34,892 nt of DNA from Bacteroidetes bacterium 24-39-8 (GCA_002256765.1 NCHJ01000017.1:1-34892), one strand, 5' to 3'; counted from the first letter of the stretch, positions 8,663 through 17,398 are shown. The notes: generated by a model from the letters alone, not told the origin. A program made the numbers and translations.

Positions 8663-9345
8663 GTATCAAAATATTATATGTAGAAGATGAGGTTTTTTTA
8701 GGAAAAATTGTCAAAGAAACCTTAGAGAGTCGGGGGTTTGAAGTAATCATGGAAACCGATGGTGCAGATGTATTAAGAACTTTTGAGGACGAACTACCTG
8801 ATATCTGTGTGTTAGACGTTATGCTCCCAAACAGAAGTGGATTTGAGATTGCAGAAGATATTCGTAAGACCAATGATGATATACCTATACTTTTTCTTAC
8901 TGCAAAAACACAAACAGAAGACCTAGTACATGGGTTCAAGATTGGCGGAAATGATTATATCCGCAAACCCTTTAGCATGGAAGAATTAATAGTGAGAATT
9001 GAAAATGCGCTTAGGGTAAAAAAAGAAGAAACGCTGACAATTGTCGGAGAACAGATTCATATTGGGGATTACGAATTTCAGATTAACAAGCAAGTATTAC
9101 GCAAGGGTTCTATTGAAAAAAAACTCTCCTATCGCGAAAGCGAATTGCTCAAATACCTCTATCTAAATAGCAATGCCATCATAGATAGAAGAGAATTGTT
9201 AAATCATATTTGGGGTAACGATAGCTTTTTCAATAGCCGTAACCTAGACGTATACATTACCAAAATCAGGTCTTATTTAAAAGATGATTCCAAGCTTGAG
9301 ATCATTACTATTAAAGGCGTGGGCTACCGATTTGTGATTGCTTAA
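8659..9345 (+). CDS. OmpR-family response regulator (RprY-like)
   Basis: 228 residues. The receiver domain shows the acidic pair in KILYVEDEVFLG, phospho-acceptor Asp53 in CVLDVMLPN, the switch Thr in ILFLTAKT and the conserved Lys in DYIRKPFS. The C-terminal winged helix runs from about 130 (LSYRESELLKYLYLNSNA, then RNLDVYITKIRSYL and IKGVGYRF), the OmpR/PhoB type. The start overlaps the kinase stop by four bases, so it is the cognate partner. Target genes are unknown; the adjacent receptor-like barrel, GLPGLI and DUF4136 genes are the first candidates. Confidence 0.95.
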   Translation: MSIKILYVEDEVFLGKIVKETLESRGFEVIMETDGADVLRTFEDELPDICVLDVMLPNRSGFEIAEDIRKTNDDIPILFLTAKTQTEDLVHGFKIGGNDYIRKPFSMEELIVRIENALRVKKEETLTIVGEQIHIGDYEFQINKQVLRKGSIEKKLSYRESELLKYLYLNSNAIIDRRELLNHIWGNDSFFNSRNLDVYITKIRSYLKDDSKLEIITIKGVGYRFVIA

Positions 9346-9389
9346 GGCAAAAAATAGCCAAAATTGGCACTTGATTTGTATTTTGCAGC

Positions 9390-9992
9390 ATGATAAAGAA
9401 TTTTGCCATAGTTGGCCTGATGGCCTTTTTGTTTGCCGCTTGTTCCAGCGGTCCTAAAATGTACAGTTCAGAAAGCTTGAAAGGGGTAGATTTTACCAAG
9501 TATAAAACTTATGCTTTTTTGCCCACCAAAGACACTTCTTATTCTAAAGTAGTAGATAGGAAGAAACTTGTTGCAGCCCTTACTGAAGAAGGATTCCGTG
9601 TATTAAGTGAGAAAGGAATGGTGTATGATACTGCCAATCCTGACGTGCTTTTTAGATACAATTTGGTCATGAAAAAAGACTACCAAGTAAGTAGAGACCA
9701 GCAAGTTACTTATAGCCCTTATATAGAAACGGCCAATATGCCCAACCAACCCAAGATCTATTATTTTAGTTCAGATAATAGACCAGAAGTGTATAATGGT
9801 AGTGCGCAATTGGAGTCTTTCCGTGACGGCACCATGGTCATTGATATGATTGACCATAAAACTAATGAAGTGGTTTGGAGAAGTACGGCTCAAGCCAGAA
9901 AAGAAGAGTCAAGCCTTATGGATATTAAAACAACGGTTCAATTGGTGATACCCAATATGTTTTATAAGTTTCCAATAAAAATTAAGAAATAA
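9390..9992 (+). CDS. DUF4136-type lipoprotein
   Basis: 200 residues. The N-terminus MIKNFAIVGLMAFLFAACSS is a lipoprotein signal with Cys18 as the lipidated residue. The mature part has the DUF4136 signature: DFTKYKTYAFLPTKD, ANPDVLFRYNLVMKK, and DGTMVIDMIDHKTNEVVWRSTAQA, followed by a short C-terminal helix and IPNMFYKFPIK. Function of the family is unknown; it is an envelope protein. It lies 44 bases after the response regulator and could be read through from it. A box TATTTTGC three bases before the ATG is one mismatch from the -7 consensus and too close to be convincing. Confidence 0.82.
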   Translation: MIKNFAIVGLMAFLFAACSSGPKMYSSESLKGVDFTKYKTYAFLPTKDTSYSKVVDRKKLVAALTEEGFRVLSEKGMVYDTANPDVLFRYNLVMKKDYQVSRDQQVTYSPYIETANMPNQPKIYYFSSDNRPEVYNGSAQLESFRDGTMVIDMIDHKTNEVVWRSTAQARKEESSLMDIKTTVQLVIPNMFYKFPIKIKK

Positions 9993-10010
9993 ATCTTCCA
10001 CCTATTTTTG

Positions 10011-10040
10011 AAAAGCCATTCTGCAAAGGATGGCTTTTTT
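10011..10040. terminator. Intrinsic terminator between DUF4136 and GH53 genes
   Basis: AAAAGCCAT (10011-10019) pairs with ATGGCTTTT (10030-10038) around a loop of ten bases and is followed by T on the plus strand. The A run on the left gives a U tail on the minus strand too. The stop codon of the convergent GH53 gene (10039-10041) overlaps the T run. Confidence 0.75.
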
Positions 10041-11175
10041 AATAAGTACCTAAGCTTGAAAGTGCAGGAAGTGCATTGTTGGCAAAGTCAAACAGGGTCA
10101 GGTTTTCCATGCTAGAACCATTGGTAGCAGTAGGGCCTTTATAGGCTACCCATTCTGGTGCCCACCAACAAAGACCCAAACCCTGTTGTTGGGGTAGTTT
10201 TTTTAAAACATCTATCAAGGCCTTGGTAAAAGCTTCTTGCCCTTGGGGCGATGCTGGGTATTCAGAAATTATTTGATTGGATAATCCAACCACATTATTG
10301 GTATAGTCATTCCAGCCAAGTGTAAAAGGATAAGATGTTTCAGCTATCACCACTGGTTTTTGAAACTTGGCAATTAGATTACTCATGCCTGTTCCTAGTG
10401 CGTCTAAACTTTTACCATGCCAAATGGGGTAGAAGGATAATCCTATATAATCGTAACTAACTGTTTGTATTGCTAGGTTATTGTAAAACCATTCAGCCCC
10501 ATCAATCCCAGCAAAATGAACCATGGTTTTGGTATTGGCATCGGCTTCTTTAACAGCACGTAAACCTTCTTTTAAAAGCAAAGCATAATTAGCCCAATTG
10601 TTATCATAACTGCCACCAACTCTACCATCGTTCCATAAAAAACCAGCATTGGTTTCGTTACCTACCTGAACAATTTTCAAACTAATACCAGCCGTTTTAA
10701 AAGCAGCCATGACCCTTGCTGTATATTGATAAACTGAATCTTTTAATAAGTTGCCTGTAGTGTTTTTCCAAGCAGCGGGTTTGTTTTGGTTGGCAGGATC
10801 GGCCCATGTATCAGAATAATGAATATCTAACCAAATGCCAAAGCCTTTATCTGAAAGGGTTTTAGAGAAGTCTACCACTTCTTTTAAACTGGAATGTGTA
10901 TTAGCTGGATTATGCCATAGTCTCAGTCTAACTGTATTAATGCCTTTGTCTTTGCAGAGTTGTACTAAATCGGCCTTCAGGCCATTTTGATAAAATTGGG
11001 TACCAGTAGCCAAAATTTCAGGGCTAAAAGAAAGATCCAAACCACGGATAAAATTAGCATTGGGACTAGGTACTGGAGGCAATGGAGGAGCAGGATCTAC
11101 AATAGGATCTGAACCCGATTTGCTACATCCAGTTAACAAAACAACAAAGGCTATTAGTAAGGATAAGGGACGCAT
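10039..11175 (-). CDS. Glycoside hydrolase family 53, arabinogalactan endo-beta-1,4-galactanase lipoprotein
   Basis: 378 residues. MRPLSLLIAFVVLLTGC is a lipoprotein signal with Cys17, followed by a Pro-rich linker (PAPPLPPVPSP). The TIM-barrel catalytic domain begins at NFIRGLDLSF and shows INTVRLRLWHNP, WLDIHYSDTWADP, the acid/base Glu174 in VQVGNETNAGFLW and the nucleophile Glu279 in VVIAETSYPF. GH53 enzymes cut the beta-1,4-galactan side chains of pectin; here the enzyme would be anchored to a membrane. A longer reading to 11244 lacks a signal peptide at its start and runs into the kbl promoter, so I prefer 11175. No SusC/SusD pair or other pectin genes are visible nearby. Confidence 0.88.
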   Translation of the reverse strand: MRPLSLLIAFVVLLTGCSKSGSDPIVDPAPPLPPVPSPNANFIRGLDLSFSPEILATGTQFYQNGLKADLVQLCKDKGINTVRLRLWHNPANTHSSLKEVVDFSKTLSDKGFGIWLDIHYSDTWADPANQNKPAAWKNTTGNLLKDSVYQYTARVMAAFKTAGISLKIVQVGNETNAGFLWNDGRVGGSYDNNWANYALLLKEGLRAVKEADANTKTMVHFAGIDGAEWFYNNLAIQTVSYDYIGLSFYPIWHGKSLDALGTGMSNLIAKFQKPVVIAETSYPFTLGWNDYTNNVVGLSNQIISEYPASPQGQEAFTKALIDVLKKLPQQQGLGLCWWAPEWVAYKGPTATNGSSMENLTLFDFANNALPALSSLGTY

Positions 11176-11179
11176 AGTG

Positions 11180-11187
11180 CAAAGGTA
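11180..11187 (-). promoter_or_regulatory. Possible -7 box (TACCTTTG) next to the GH53 start
   Basis: Exact TAnnTTTG match on the minus strand but only four bases from the chosen ATG. If real, transcription would start at or near the start codon. It may be chance. Confidence 0.3.
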
Positions 11188-11231
11188 GGAATCCATGTTA
11201 ACGCTTGGTAGTTTTTTTAAGAATCGCACCT

Positions 11232-11239
11232 TATCTTTG
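11232..11239 (+). promoter_or_regulatory. -7 promoter box (TATCTTTG) for kbl
   Basis: Exact TAnnTTTG match ending 18 bases before the kbl ATG at 11258. A TTG at 11205-11207 lies 24 bases upstream, a little far for a -33 element. Confidence 0.58.
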
Positions 11240-11257
11240 AACACTTAAAACAGTCAA

Positions 11258-12448
11258 ATGAATCAGTCTTTTGCCAATAGAATTCAAACAGAACTCTCAG
11301 AAATAGAAAAAGCGGGTCTTTTTAAGAAAGAACGCATTATTACCAGTGAACAAGGACCAGAGATTACGGTGAATGGTAAAACTGTTTTGAATTTCTGTGC
11401 CAATAACTATTTGGGGCTTTCTTCTCACCCCAAAGTCATTGAAGCGGCCCATAAAGCCATAGACACCCATGGTTATGGTATGAGTTCTGTGCGTTTTATC
11501 TGTGGTACTCAAGACATACACAAAGAATTAGAACTGAAAATAGCCCAGTTCTTGGGTACAGAAGACACCATTTTGTATGCCGCAGCTTTTGACGCCAATG
11601 GGGGTGTTTTTGAGCCCCTGTTTAATGAGGAAGACGCTATTATTAGTGACGCACTCAACCATGCTTCCATTATTGATGGCGTAAGATTATGTAAGGCGCA
11701 GCGCTACAGATATGAGCACAATAATATGGAAGACTTAGAAGCCAAACTCAAAGAATCTGCTGCTTGTAGAAGCAGGATCATTGTTACAGATGGTTCTTTT
11801 AGCATGGACGGAACTATTGCGCAATTAGACAAGATCTGTGACTTGGCAGATAAGTATGACGCCATTGTGATGATTGATGAATGTCATTCATCTGGCTTTT
11901 TAGGTAAGTCAGGTAGAGGTACCCACGAATACCGCGGGGTCATGGGTAGGATTGATATTATCACTGGAACACTAGGTAAAGCACTTGGTGGTGCCAGTGG
12001 CGGATTTACTTCAGGTAAGAAAGAAGTAATAGAAATGCTGCGTCAAAGAAGCAGACCTTATTTGTTCTCAAACACAGTGGCGCCAAGCATTGTAGGCGCA
12101 AGCATAGCCGTATTAGATATGCTAACAGAAACCACAGAGCTGCGCGATAGACTAGAGTTTAATACCAAATATTTCCGTGAGAAAATGACAGCAGCTGGTT
12201 TTGACATTAAACCAGGCGACCATCCCATTGTTCCCATCATGCTCTATGAAGCAACGGTGGCACAGCAATTTGCAGCAGCCTTATTAGAAGAGGGAGTTTA
12301 TGTAATAGGATTCTTCTTTCCTGTTGTGGCAAAGGGTTTGGCAAGAATCCGCGTTCAATTGAGTGCAGCACATTCCCAAGCACATTTGGATAAAGCCATT
12401 GCGGCATTTACCAAAGTGGGTAAGGAATTAGGCGTGCTAAAATCTTAA
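11258..12448 (+). CDS. kbl: Glycine C-acetyltransferase (2-amino-3-ketobutyrate CoA ligase)
   Basis: 396 residues, nearly the length of the E. coli enzyme. PLP-dependent alpha-oxoamine synthase with [15 protein letters not shown] [58 protein letters not shown] and the PLP lysine Lys241 in [14 protein letters not shown]. These segments match Kbl rather than BioF, HemA or serine palmitoyltransferase. It joins acetyl-CoA and glycine to 2-amino-3-ketobutyrate, or the reverse in threonine breakdown with threonine dehydrogenase; no tdh gene is in this window. Cytoplasmic. The next gene starts ten bases downstream. Confidence 0.96.
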   Translation: MNQSFANRIQTELSEIEKAGLFKKERIITSEQGPEITVNGKTVLNFCANNYLGLSSHPKVIEAAHKAIDTHGYGMSSVRFICGTQDIHKELELKIAQFLGTEDTILYAAAFDANGGVFEPLFNEEDAIISDALNHASIIDGVRLCKAQRYRYEHNNMEDLEAKLKESAACRSRIIVTDGSFSMDGTIAQLDKICDLADKYDAIVMIDECHSSGFLGKSGRGTHEYRGVMGRIDIITGTLGKALGGASGGFTSGKKEVIEMLRQRSRPYLFSNTVAPSIVGASIAVLDMLTETTELRDRLEFNTKYFREKMTAAGFDIKPGDHPIVPIMLYEATVAQQFAAALLEEGVYVIGFFFPVVAKGLARIRVQLSAAHSQAHLDKAIAAFTKVGKELGVLKS

Positions 12449-12458
12449 ATAATAGTCT

Positions 12459-12848
12459 GTGAAAAAATGGATCCTTGCAATAATGGTCATTTTGCTCATG
12501 ACAGCAGCTGCGTATTTTGGTATTCAGTGGTATAGCAATGCTGCTAAGACTACCACAATTGCGCCTGTAACAGTTCAGTCAATTGAACCAGAAAAGACAA
12601 GAGTAAATTATGACCTCTCTTATGCCATTCATATTGAAAAAGATAGTTTGGAATTGCATTTAGACAATATACAAATGCGTCTTCATATGGATTCCTTAAG
12701 ACCCTATCTGGAAACAAATGAAGCCGCATTTCATGCCAAACCCCTGAGTCTGATTACTCAAAAAGGCTATTCTGACCATTGTTTGGCCAAAGTGTTGGAT
12801 TTAATGAGTATGTATCAAGTAAAGGATTACCAACTAGTAAAACAATAG
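12459..12848 (+). CDS. Membrane-anchored small protein with ExbD/TolR-like periplasmic part
   Basis: 129 residues from a GTG start that directly gives MKKWILAIMVILLMTAAAYF, an uncleaved anchor or signal. The next ATG, eight codons on, would remove the positive charges, which supports GTG. After a Thr-rich linker, residues about 50-129 (YAIHIEKDSLELHLDNIQ to YSDHCLAKVLDLMSMYQVKDYQLVK) resemble the periplasmic domain of ExbD/TolR, especially the last helix and strand. No ExbB or TonB gene is close by, and the transmembrane Asp typical of ExbD is not evident. It lies ten bases after kbl, so likely co-transcribed. ExbD likeness is a weak structural inference. Confidence 0.6.
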   Translation: MKKWILAIMVILLMTAAAYFGIQWYSNAAKTTTIAPVTVQSIEPEKTRVNYDLSYAIHIEKDSLELHLDNIQMRLHMDSLRPYLETNEAAFHAKPLSLITQKGYSDHCLAKVLDLMSMYQVKDYQLVKQ

Positions 12849-12858
12849 GCATTTGGGT

Positions 12859-12866
12859 TAACTTTG
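12859..12866 (+). promoter_or_regulatory. -7 promoter box (TAACTTTG) for the class D beta-lactamase
   Basis: Exact TAnnTTTG match in the 35-base gap after the ExbD-like gene, ending 17 bases before the ATG at 12884. It suggests that the beta-lactamase has its own promoter. Confidence 0.55.
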
Positions 12867-12883
12867 CAGCTCAATTAACCAAT

Positions 12884-13711
12884 ATGCGTGTTTATTTCTT
12901 AGGATTTCTGATGATAGCCCTGGCTTTTACCGCCTGCTCTCCCAATAATGTAACCATTGACAACAAGATCAAAACCCAGTTTGATGCAAAGGGGGTTACT
13001 GGAAGTTTTGCCATCTTTGACAATGGAAGCGGTCAATTCACTATTTATAATTTGGCTAGATATAGAGATACAGCTTTTTTGCCCGCCTCTACATTTAAAA
13101 TTGTCAATAGCTTAATTGGTCTAGAAACCGGTAAGATTTTCAATGAAAAAATGTTGATTAAATGGGATGCTGTTGTGCGGGATTTTCCAAATGGAGACAG
13201 CAGTATGAGTTGGAATCAAGACCTGACCATGGAAGAAGCGTTTAAAAGATCCGCTGTTCCTTATTTTCAAGAAGTGGCTCGCAGAATTGGCAAAGACACC
13301 ATGCAGTTTTGGTTAGACTCACTCAAATATGGCAATAAACAAATGGGTAAAACCCTGGACCAATTTTGGTTAGACAATAGCCTGAAAATTACGGCTGACG
13401 AACAGATGGGTCTGGTTAAGAAGCTCTATTTCAATTTACTGCCCTTTCAAAAAAGAACCCAAGAGATTGTACGTAAAGTCATGGTACAAGAAGACAATGC
13501 CAATTATAGACTGGCTTATAAAACTGGATGGGGATACCGTGAGAATGGCAATGCCTTGGGTTGGTTAGTGGGTTGGATTGAAGAAAACAAACACGTACAT
13601 TTCTTTGTACTCAACGTAGAAGGACCACATGATACCAAACCAGGAACCATTAGGCAAGACATCTTAAAGGCCGTACTAAAAGAGCAAGGCTTTCTAGAAG
13701 GCAAACGCTAA
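12884..13711 (+). CDS. Class D (OXA-like) beta-lactamase, predicted lipoprotein
   Basis: 275 residues. MRVYFLGFLMIALAFTAC is a lipoprotein signal with Cys18. All class D active-site marks are present in order: Ser69-Thr-Phe-Lys72 in PASTFKI (nucleophile and carboxylated Lys), Ser123-Ala-Val125, the YGN motif in LKYGNKQMG, FWLDNSLKI and Lys213-Thr-Gly in AYKTGWG. It should hydrolyse penicillins or oxacillin-like drugs in the periplasm; spectrum cannot be told from sequence. An earlier in-frame start at 12779 would overlap the previous gene and lose the signal peptide. No BlaI/BlaR-type regulator, integron or transposase is near, so this looks like a resident chromosomal gene. Confidence 0.92.
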   Translation: MRVYFLGFLMIALAFTACSPNNVTIDNKIKTQFDAKGVTGSFAIFDNGSGQFTIYNLARYRDTAFLPASTFKIVNSLIGLETGKIFNEKMLIKWDAVVRDFPNGDSSMSWNQDLTMEEAFKRSAVPYFQEVARRIGKDTMQFWLDSLKYGNKQMGKTLDQFWLDNSLKITADEQMGLVKKLYFNLLPFQKRTQEIVRKVMVQEDNANYRLAYKTGWGYRENGNALGWLVGWIEENKHVHFFVLNVEGPHDTKPGTIRQDILKAVLKEQGFLEGKR

Positions 13712-13743
13712 ACCATTCCGCTAGATAGTTGTTAGATAAACTT

Positions 13744-13751
13744 TAGATTTG
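13744..13751 (+). promoter_or_regulatory. -7 promoter box (TAGATTTG) for ispG
   Basis: Exact TAnnTTTG match ending 16 bases before the ATG at 13768. It would drive ispG, nadB and the acyltransferase gene. Confidence 0.58.
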
Positions 13752-13767
13752 TAACAGAACCTCTATT

Positions 13768-15768
13768 ATGCAATTGTATTGTAATTCGCTTACCAATAGA
13801 ACGCGTTTGGCCACCAAAGAAGTGAAAATTGGAGCCCTTTCCTTGGGTAATTTTCATCCTGTTCGGGTGCAAACCATGACCACTACTGATACCATGAACA
13901 CCCTTGCAACGGTAGAACAAACTATCCGTTGCATAGAAGCTGGGGCAGAATTGGTGCGCATAACAGCCCCCAGTAGAAATGAGGCTGAGAACTTGCAAAA
14001 TATTAAAAACGAATTGCGCAAACGTGGTTACAATACACCCTTGATTGCAGACATTCATTTTACGCCCAATGCCGCAGAAATTGCAGCAAGAATAGTAGAG
14101 AAAGTTAGGGTGAACCCAGGTAACTATGTAGACAAGAAAAAGTTTGAACAGATTGATTATACAGATGCGGAGTATGCAGAAGAAATAGAACGCATTCAAG
14201 AAAGGTTTACACCGCTCTTGCGCATTTGTAAAGAATATGGAACAGCCATGCGTATTGGCACCAATCATGGTTCTTTGAGTGATAGGATCATGAGCCGATA
14301 TGGAGATACCGCTAATGGTATGGTTGAATCAGCCATGGAATTTTTGCGCATAGCGCGATACGAATCTTACCACAATATTGTACTCAGCATGAAGTCCTCT
14401 AACCCTCAAGTGATGGTACAGGCCTATAGATTGTTGATTCAACAAATGGATGCAGAGTTTGGAGAAATTTATCCTTTGCATTTAGGCGTTACAGAAGCAG
14501 GTGATGGAGAAGACGGTAGGGTAAAAAGTGCAGCAGGAATAGGTACTTTATTAGAAGATGGCATTGGAGATACGGTGCGAGTGAGTTTAACTGAAGACCC
14601 CGAATTTGAGATTCCAGTTTGCAGAGACTTGGTAAAAAGATACAGCAAACCAGCTGCTGTTTCTGTGATACCTGCTATAGAAAAAATTGGATATAGTCCC
14701 TTTGTGTACGGCAGAAGAAAAAGTTTTGCAGTAGATAATATTGGTGGCAAACAAGTGCCTGTTGTGGTTGCAGACCTGAGCAAATTGACCAGCATTCAAG
14801 CAGAAGATTTAGCAGCCATTGGATACAGGTATGACGCCCAAACAGACAAATGGAATATCAGTGACGCGGCTGCGGATTATGTGTTTACCGGACACCAAGT
14901 ATTGGATTTTGCACTGCCCGGAACTTTAAAAGTTATTAGCTATCCCGCTACAGCGGCCATGGCTAATGACCAATCAAAATGCCTACCCATTTTTGACGCA
15001 CAAGGTTTTTTAGAATCGGAATACAAACACCCTGTTTTGAACTTTGTAATGGTAGATTGCTATTCTGATGAAACCCCTATTAATGATTATAGTTATTTAG
15101 ACCAGATTGCCAATGACCCAACCGTGGTGCTATGTTTAAGCAGTTCTAATCAGCAAGCCATGCCTGCTGTAAGAAGAATGTTTTTGGAACTCATTAATAA
15201 GGGAATTGACAATCCTGTTGTATTAATTACAGATAGCAATTGGCAAACTGCCGATGAACACCTGATTCATTTTAGTACTGAATGCGGCGCATTATTTTTA
15301 GATGGTTTTGGAGATGGTATTTGCTTAGGAATGACCAGTCAATCTTATGGCAGTTCTGAAGTTAACAATGCATCTGGAAGAAACTATTTGAACAACCAAA
15401 GTGTAGAGCAATTCCTGAACAATACGGCTTTTGGTATTCTGCAAGCAACCAGAACCAGAATCTCTAAAACAGAATATATTTCCTGCCCAAGCTGTGGTAG
15501 AACCTTGTTTGATTTACAAGAAACCACGGCCAAGATTCGCAGTGTGACCAACCATTTGAAAGGTGTAAAAATTGCCATCATGGGATGCATTGTGAATGGT
15601 CCAGGAGAAATGGCCGATGCCGATTTTGGTTATGTAGGAAGCGGTGTTGGAACCATTACTTTGTATAAAGGAAAAGAAGTAGTCAAGAAAAACATTGACA
15701 GTAGTATTGCCGTAAACGAACTCATTCAATTACTCAAAGACAGTGAAGCCTGGATAGATCCGGCTTGA
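13768..15768 (+). CDS. ispG: 4-hydroxy-3-methylbut-2-enyl diphosphate synthase, long Bacteroidota form
   Basis: 666 residues, far longer than the roughly 370 of E. coli IspG, because a middle domain (about residues 280-560) is inserted between the TIM barrel and the iron-sulfur domain; this is the known form in Bacteroidota, Chlamydiae and plants. The N-part shows VRVQTMTTTDTMNT, ELVRITAPSRNEAEN, PLIADIHFTPNAA and KVRVNPGN. The 4Fe-4S ligands are Cys573, Cys576 (SCPSCGRT) and Cys607 with the nearby Glu (GCIVNGPGE). It makes HMBPP from MEcPP in the methylerythritol phosphate route to isoprenoids, in the cytoplasm. First gene of a run with nadB 13 bases downstream. Confidence 0.97.
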   Translation: MQLYCNSLTNRTRLATKEVKIGALSLGNFHPVRVQTMTTTDTMNTLATVEQTIRCIEAGAELVRITAPSRNEAENLQNIKNELRKRGYNTPLIADIHFTPNAAEIAARIVEKVRVNPGNYVDKKKFEQIDYTDAEYAEEIERIQERFTPLLRICKEYGTAMRIGTNHGSLSDRIMSRYGDTANGMVESAMEFLRIARYESYHNIVLSMKSSNPQVMVQAYRLLIQQMDAEFGEIYPLHLGVTEAGDGEDGRVKSAAGIGTLLEDGIGDTVRVSLTEDPEFEIPVCRDLVKRYSKPAAVSVIPAIEKIGYSPFVYGRRKSFAVDNIGGKQVPVVVADLSKLTSIQAEDLAAIGYRYDAQTDKWNISDAAADYVFTGHQVLDFALPGTLKVISYPATAAMANDQSKCLPIFDAQGFLESEYKHPVLNFVMVDCYSDETPINDYSYLDQIANDPTVVLCLSSSNQQAMPAVRRMFLELINKGIDNPVVLITDSNWQTADEHLIHFSTECGALFLDGFGDGICLGMTSQSYGSSEVNNASGRNYLNNQSVEQFLNNTAFGILQATRTRISKTEYISCPSCGRTLFDLQETTAKIRSVTNHLKGVKIAIMGCIVNGPGEMADADFGYVGSGVGTITLYKGKEVVKKNIDSSIAVNELIQLLKDSEAWIDPA

Positions 15769-15781
15769 TAAACTTCCAAAT

Positions 15782-17377
15782 ATGGAAACAGATTTTCTGG
15801 TTATTGGTTCAGGCATTGCAGGGCTAACCTATGCCTTGAAAATGAGTGAAGCTCATCCTGATAAAACCATAACGGTCATCACCAAAACGGATGCCGATGA
15901 AACCAATACCAAGTATGCACAAGGCGGTATTGCAGGGGTTTGGGATGAGAACAAAGACAGTTATGACAAACATATTGAAGATACCCTTATAGCCGGCGAT
16001 GGTCTATGCAATGAAGACATTGTAGCACTGGTAGTCAAAGAAGGTCCAGAAAGAATTAGAGAGATCATTGACTTAGGCGCCAATTTTGACCGCAATGAAA
16101 AAGGCGAATATAGTTTGGGTAAAGAAGGTGGTCATAGTGAGAATAGAATCCTACACCATAAAGACGTTACCGGAAAAGAAATGGAACGCGCTTTACTTTC
16201 ACAATTAGAAGCTGCTACCAATATTCGGTTGATCAACCATTGTTTTGTGGTAGACATTATTACCCAACACCATTTGGGTTTCTTGGTTACCAAGTCTACT
16301 TTAGACATCACCTGTTATGGCGTCTATGTTTTAAACAGACAGACCAATCAAATTGAAACCATACTTTCCAAAATTACCGTATTAGCAACTGGTGGTTGTG
16401 GTCAAGCCTATAGAACAACAACCAATCCTAGAATTGCCACTGGCGATGGAATTGCCATGGTGTATAGGGCCAAGGGAAAGATTGAGAACATGGAATTTAT
16501 CCAGTTTCACCCAACTGCATTATTTGAGCCCGGTGTTTCTCCTTCTTTCTTAATTACAGAAGCCGTGCGCGGCGATGGTGGCATCTTGCGCAACAAAGCG
16601 GGAGAAGCTTTTATGGAACGTTATGATGAAAGAAAAGACTTGGCACCCAGAGATATTGTTGCACGTGCTATAGACAATGAAATGAAGCGTACTGGTACAG
16701 AACACGTATACTTAGATGCTAGGCATATGGATAAGGATAAATTCATCCACCATTTCCCGAATATCTATGAAAAATGTTTGAGTATTGGCATTGATGTGAT
16801 GCAACACATGATTCCTGTTGCTCCAGCCGCGCATTATAGTTGTGGCGGTATCAAAACTGATGAGTGGGGAAGAACCTCTATTCAGAATTTATACGCCTGT
16901 GGTGAATGCGCCAGTACAGGATTGCACGGTGCCAATAGATTGGCCAGCAACTCCTTATTAGAAGCCATGGTCTTTGCACATAGGGCCTATTTAGATAGCG
17001 CAGATAAAGTAGGCCAACTCAATTTTGAGAAACGCATTCCTGACTGGAAGACCACTGGTACCAGTGATCCAAGAGAAATGATTCTGATTACCCAAAGCCA
17101 AAAAGAGCTTACCCAAATCATGAGTGACTATGTGGGGATTGTTAGAACAGATGTTCGTTTAGAAAGAGCCATGAAAAGACTGGACCTACTGTTCACTGAA
17201 ACGGAAGATTTGTATCGTTCTACCAAAGTGTCTCCCCAATTAAGTGAATTGCGCAACTTGATTACCGTAGGATATCTGATTGTAAAAGGAGCACAATTTC
17301 GCAAAGAAAGTAGGGGCTTGCATTATAATACAGATCACCAACAGAAATCAGATTTGTTGCAAAATATCATTTTGTAA
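15782..17377 (+). CDS. nadB: L-aspartate oxidase
   Basis: 531 residues. FAD-binding N-terminus FLVIGSGIAGLTYAL, then TKYAQGGIAGVW, GREGGHS-like GKEGGHSENRILHHKD, LATGGCGQAYRTTTNP, EFIQFHPTALF, HYSCGGIKTDEWGRTSI, ACGECASTGLHGANRLASNSLLEA, and the three-helix C-terminal domain with ERAMKRLDLL. These separate NadB from succinate dehydrogenase flavoprotein. It oxidises L-aspartate to iminoaspartate, the first step of de novo NAD synthesis; NadA and NadC are not in the window. Another iron-dependent product (ispG) precedes it, so the pair may simply share a promoter. Confidence 0.96.
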   Translation: METDFLVIGSGIAGLTYALKMSEAHPDKTITVITKTDADETNTKYAQGGIAGVWDENKDSYDKHIEDTLIAGDGLCNEDIVALVVKEGPERIREIIDLGANFDRNEKGEYSLGKEGGHSENRILHHKDVTGKEMERALLSQLEAATNIRLINHCFVVDIITQHHLGFLVTKSTLDITCYGVYVLNRQTNQIETILSKITVLATGGCGQAYRTTTNPRIATGDGIAMVYRAKGKIENMEFIQFHPTALFEPGVSPSFLITEAVRGDGGILRNKAGEAFMERYDERKDLAPRDIVARAIDNEMKRTGTEHVYLDARHMDKDKFIHHFPNIYEKCLSIGIDVMQHMIPVAPAAHYSCGGIKTDEWGRTSIQNLYACGECASTGLHGANRLASNSLLEAMVFAHRAYLDSADKVGQLNFEKRIPDWKTTGTSDPREMILITQSQKELTQIMSDYVGIVRTDVRLERAMKRLDLLFTETEDLYRSTKVSPQLSELRNLITVGYLIVKGAQFRKESRGLHYNTDHQQKSDLLQNIIL

Positions 17378-17398
17378 CTTGCGTCTAGAAATTGCCAC

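Noticed and set aside
9352..9367. GCCAA-AA-TTGGC hairpin after the response regulator as terminator
   Set aside because: The stem is only five bases with a two-base gap, and no T run follows directly.
12779..12883. N-terminal extension of the beta-lactamase
   Set aside because: It would overlap the preceding gene, bury the lipoprotein signal and include a promoter box.
13732..14268. 178-codon minus-strand frame
   Set aside because: It lies opposite the strongly conserved start of ispG, has odd composition (many Cys and Phe) and no recognisable motif.
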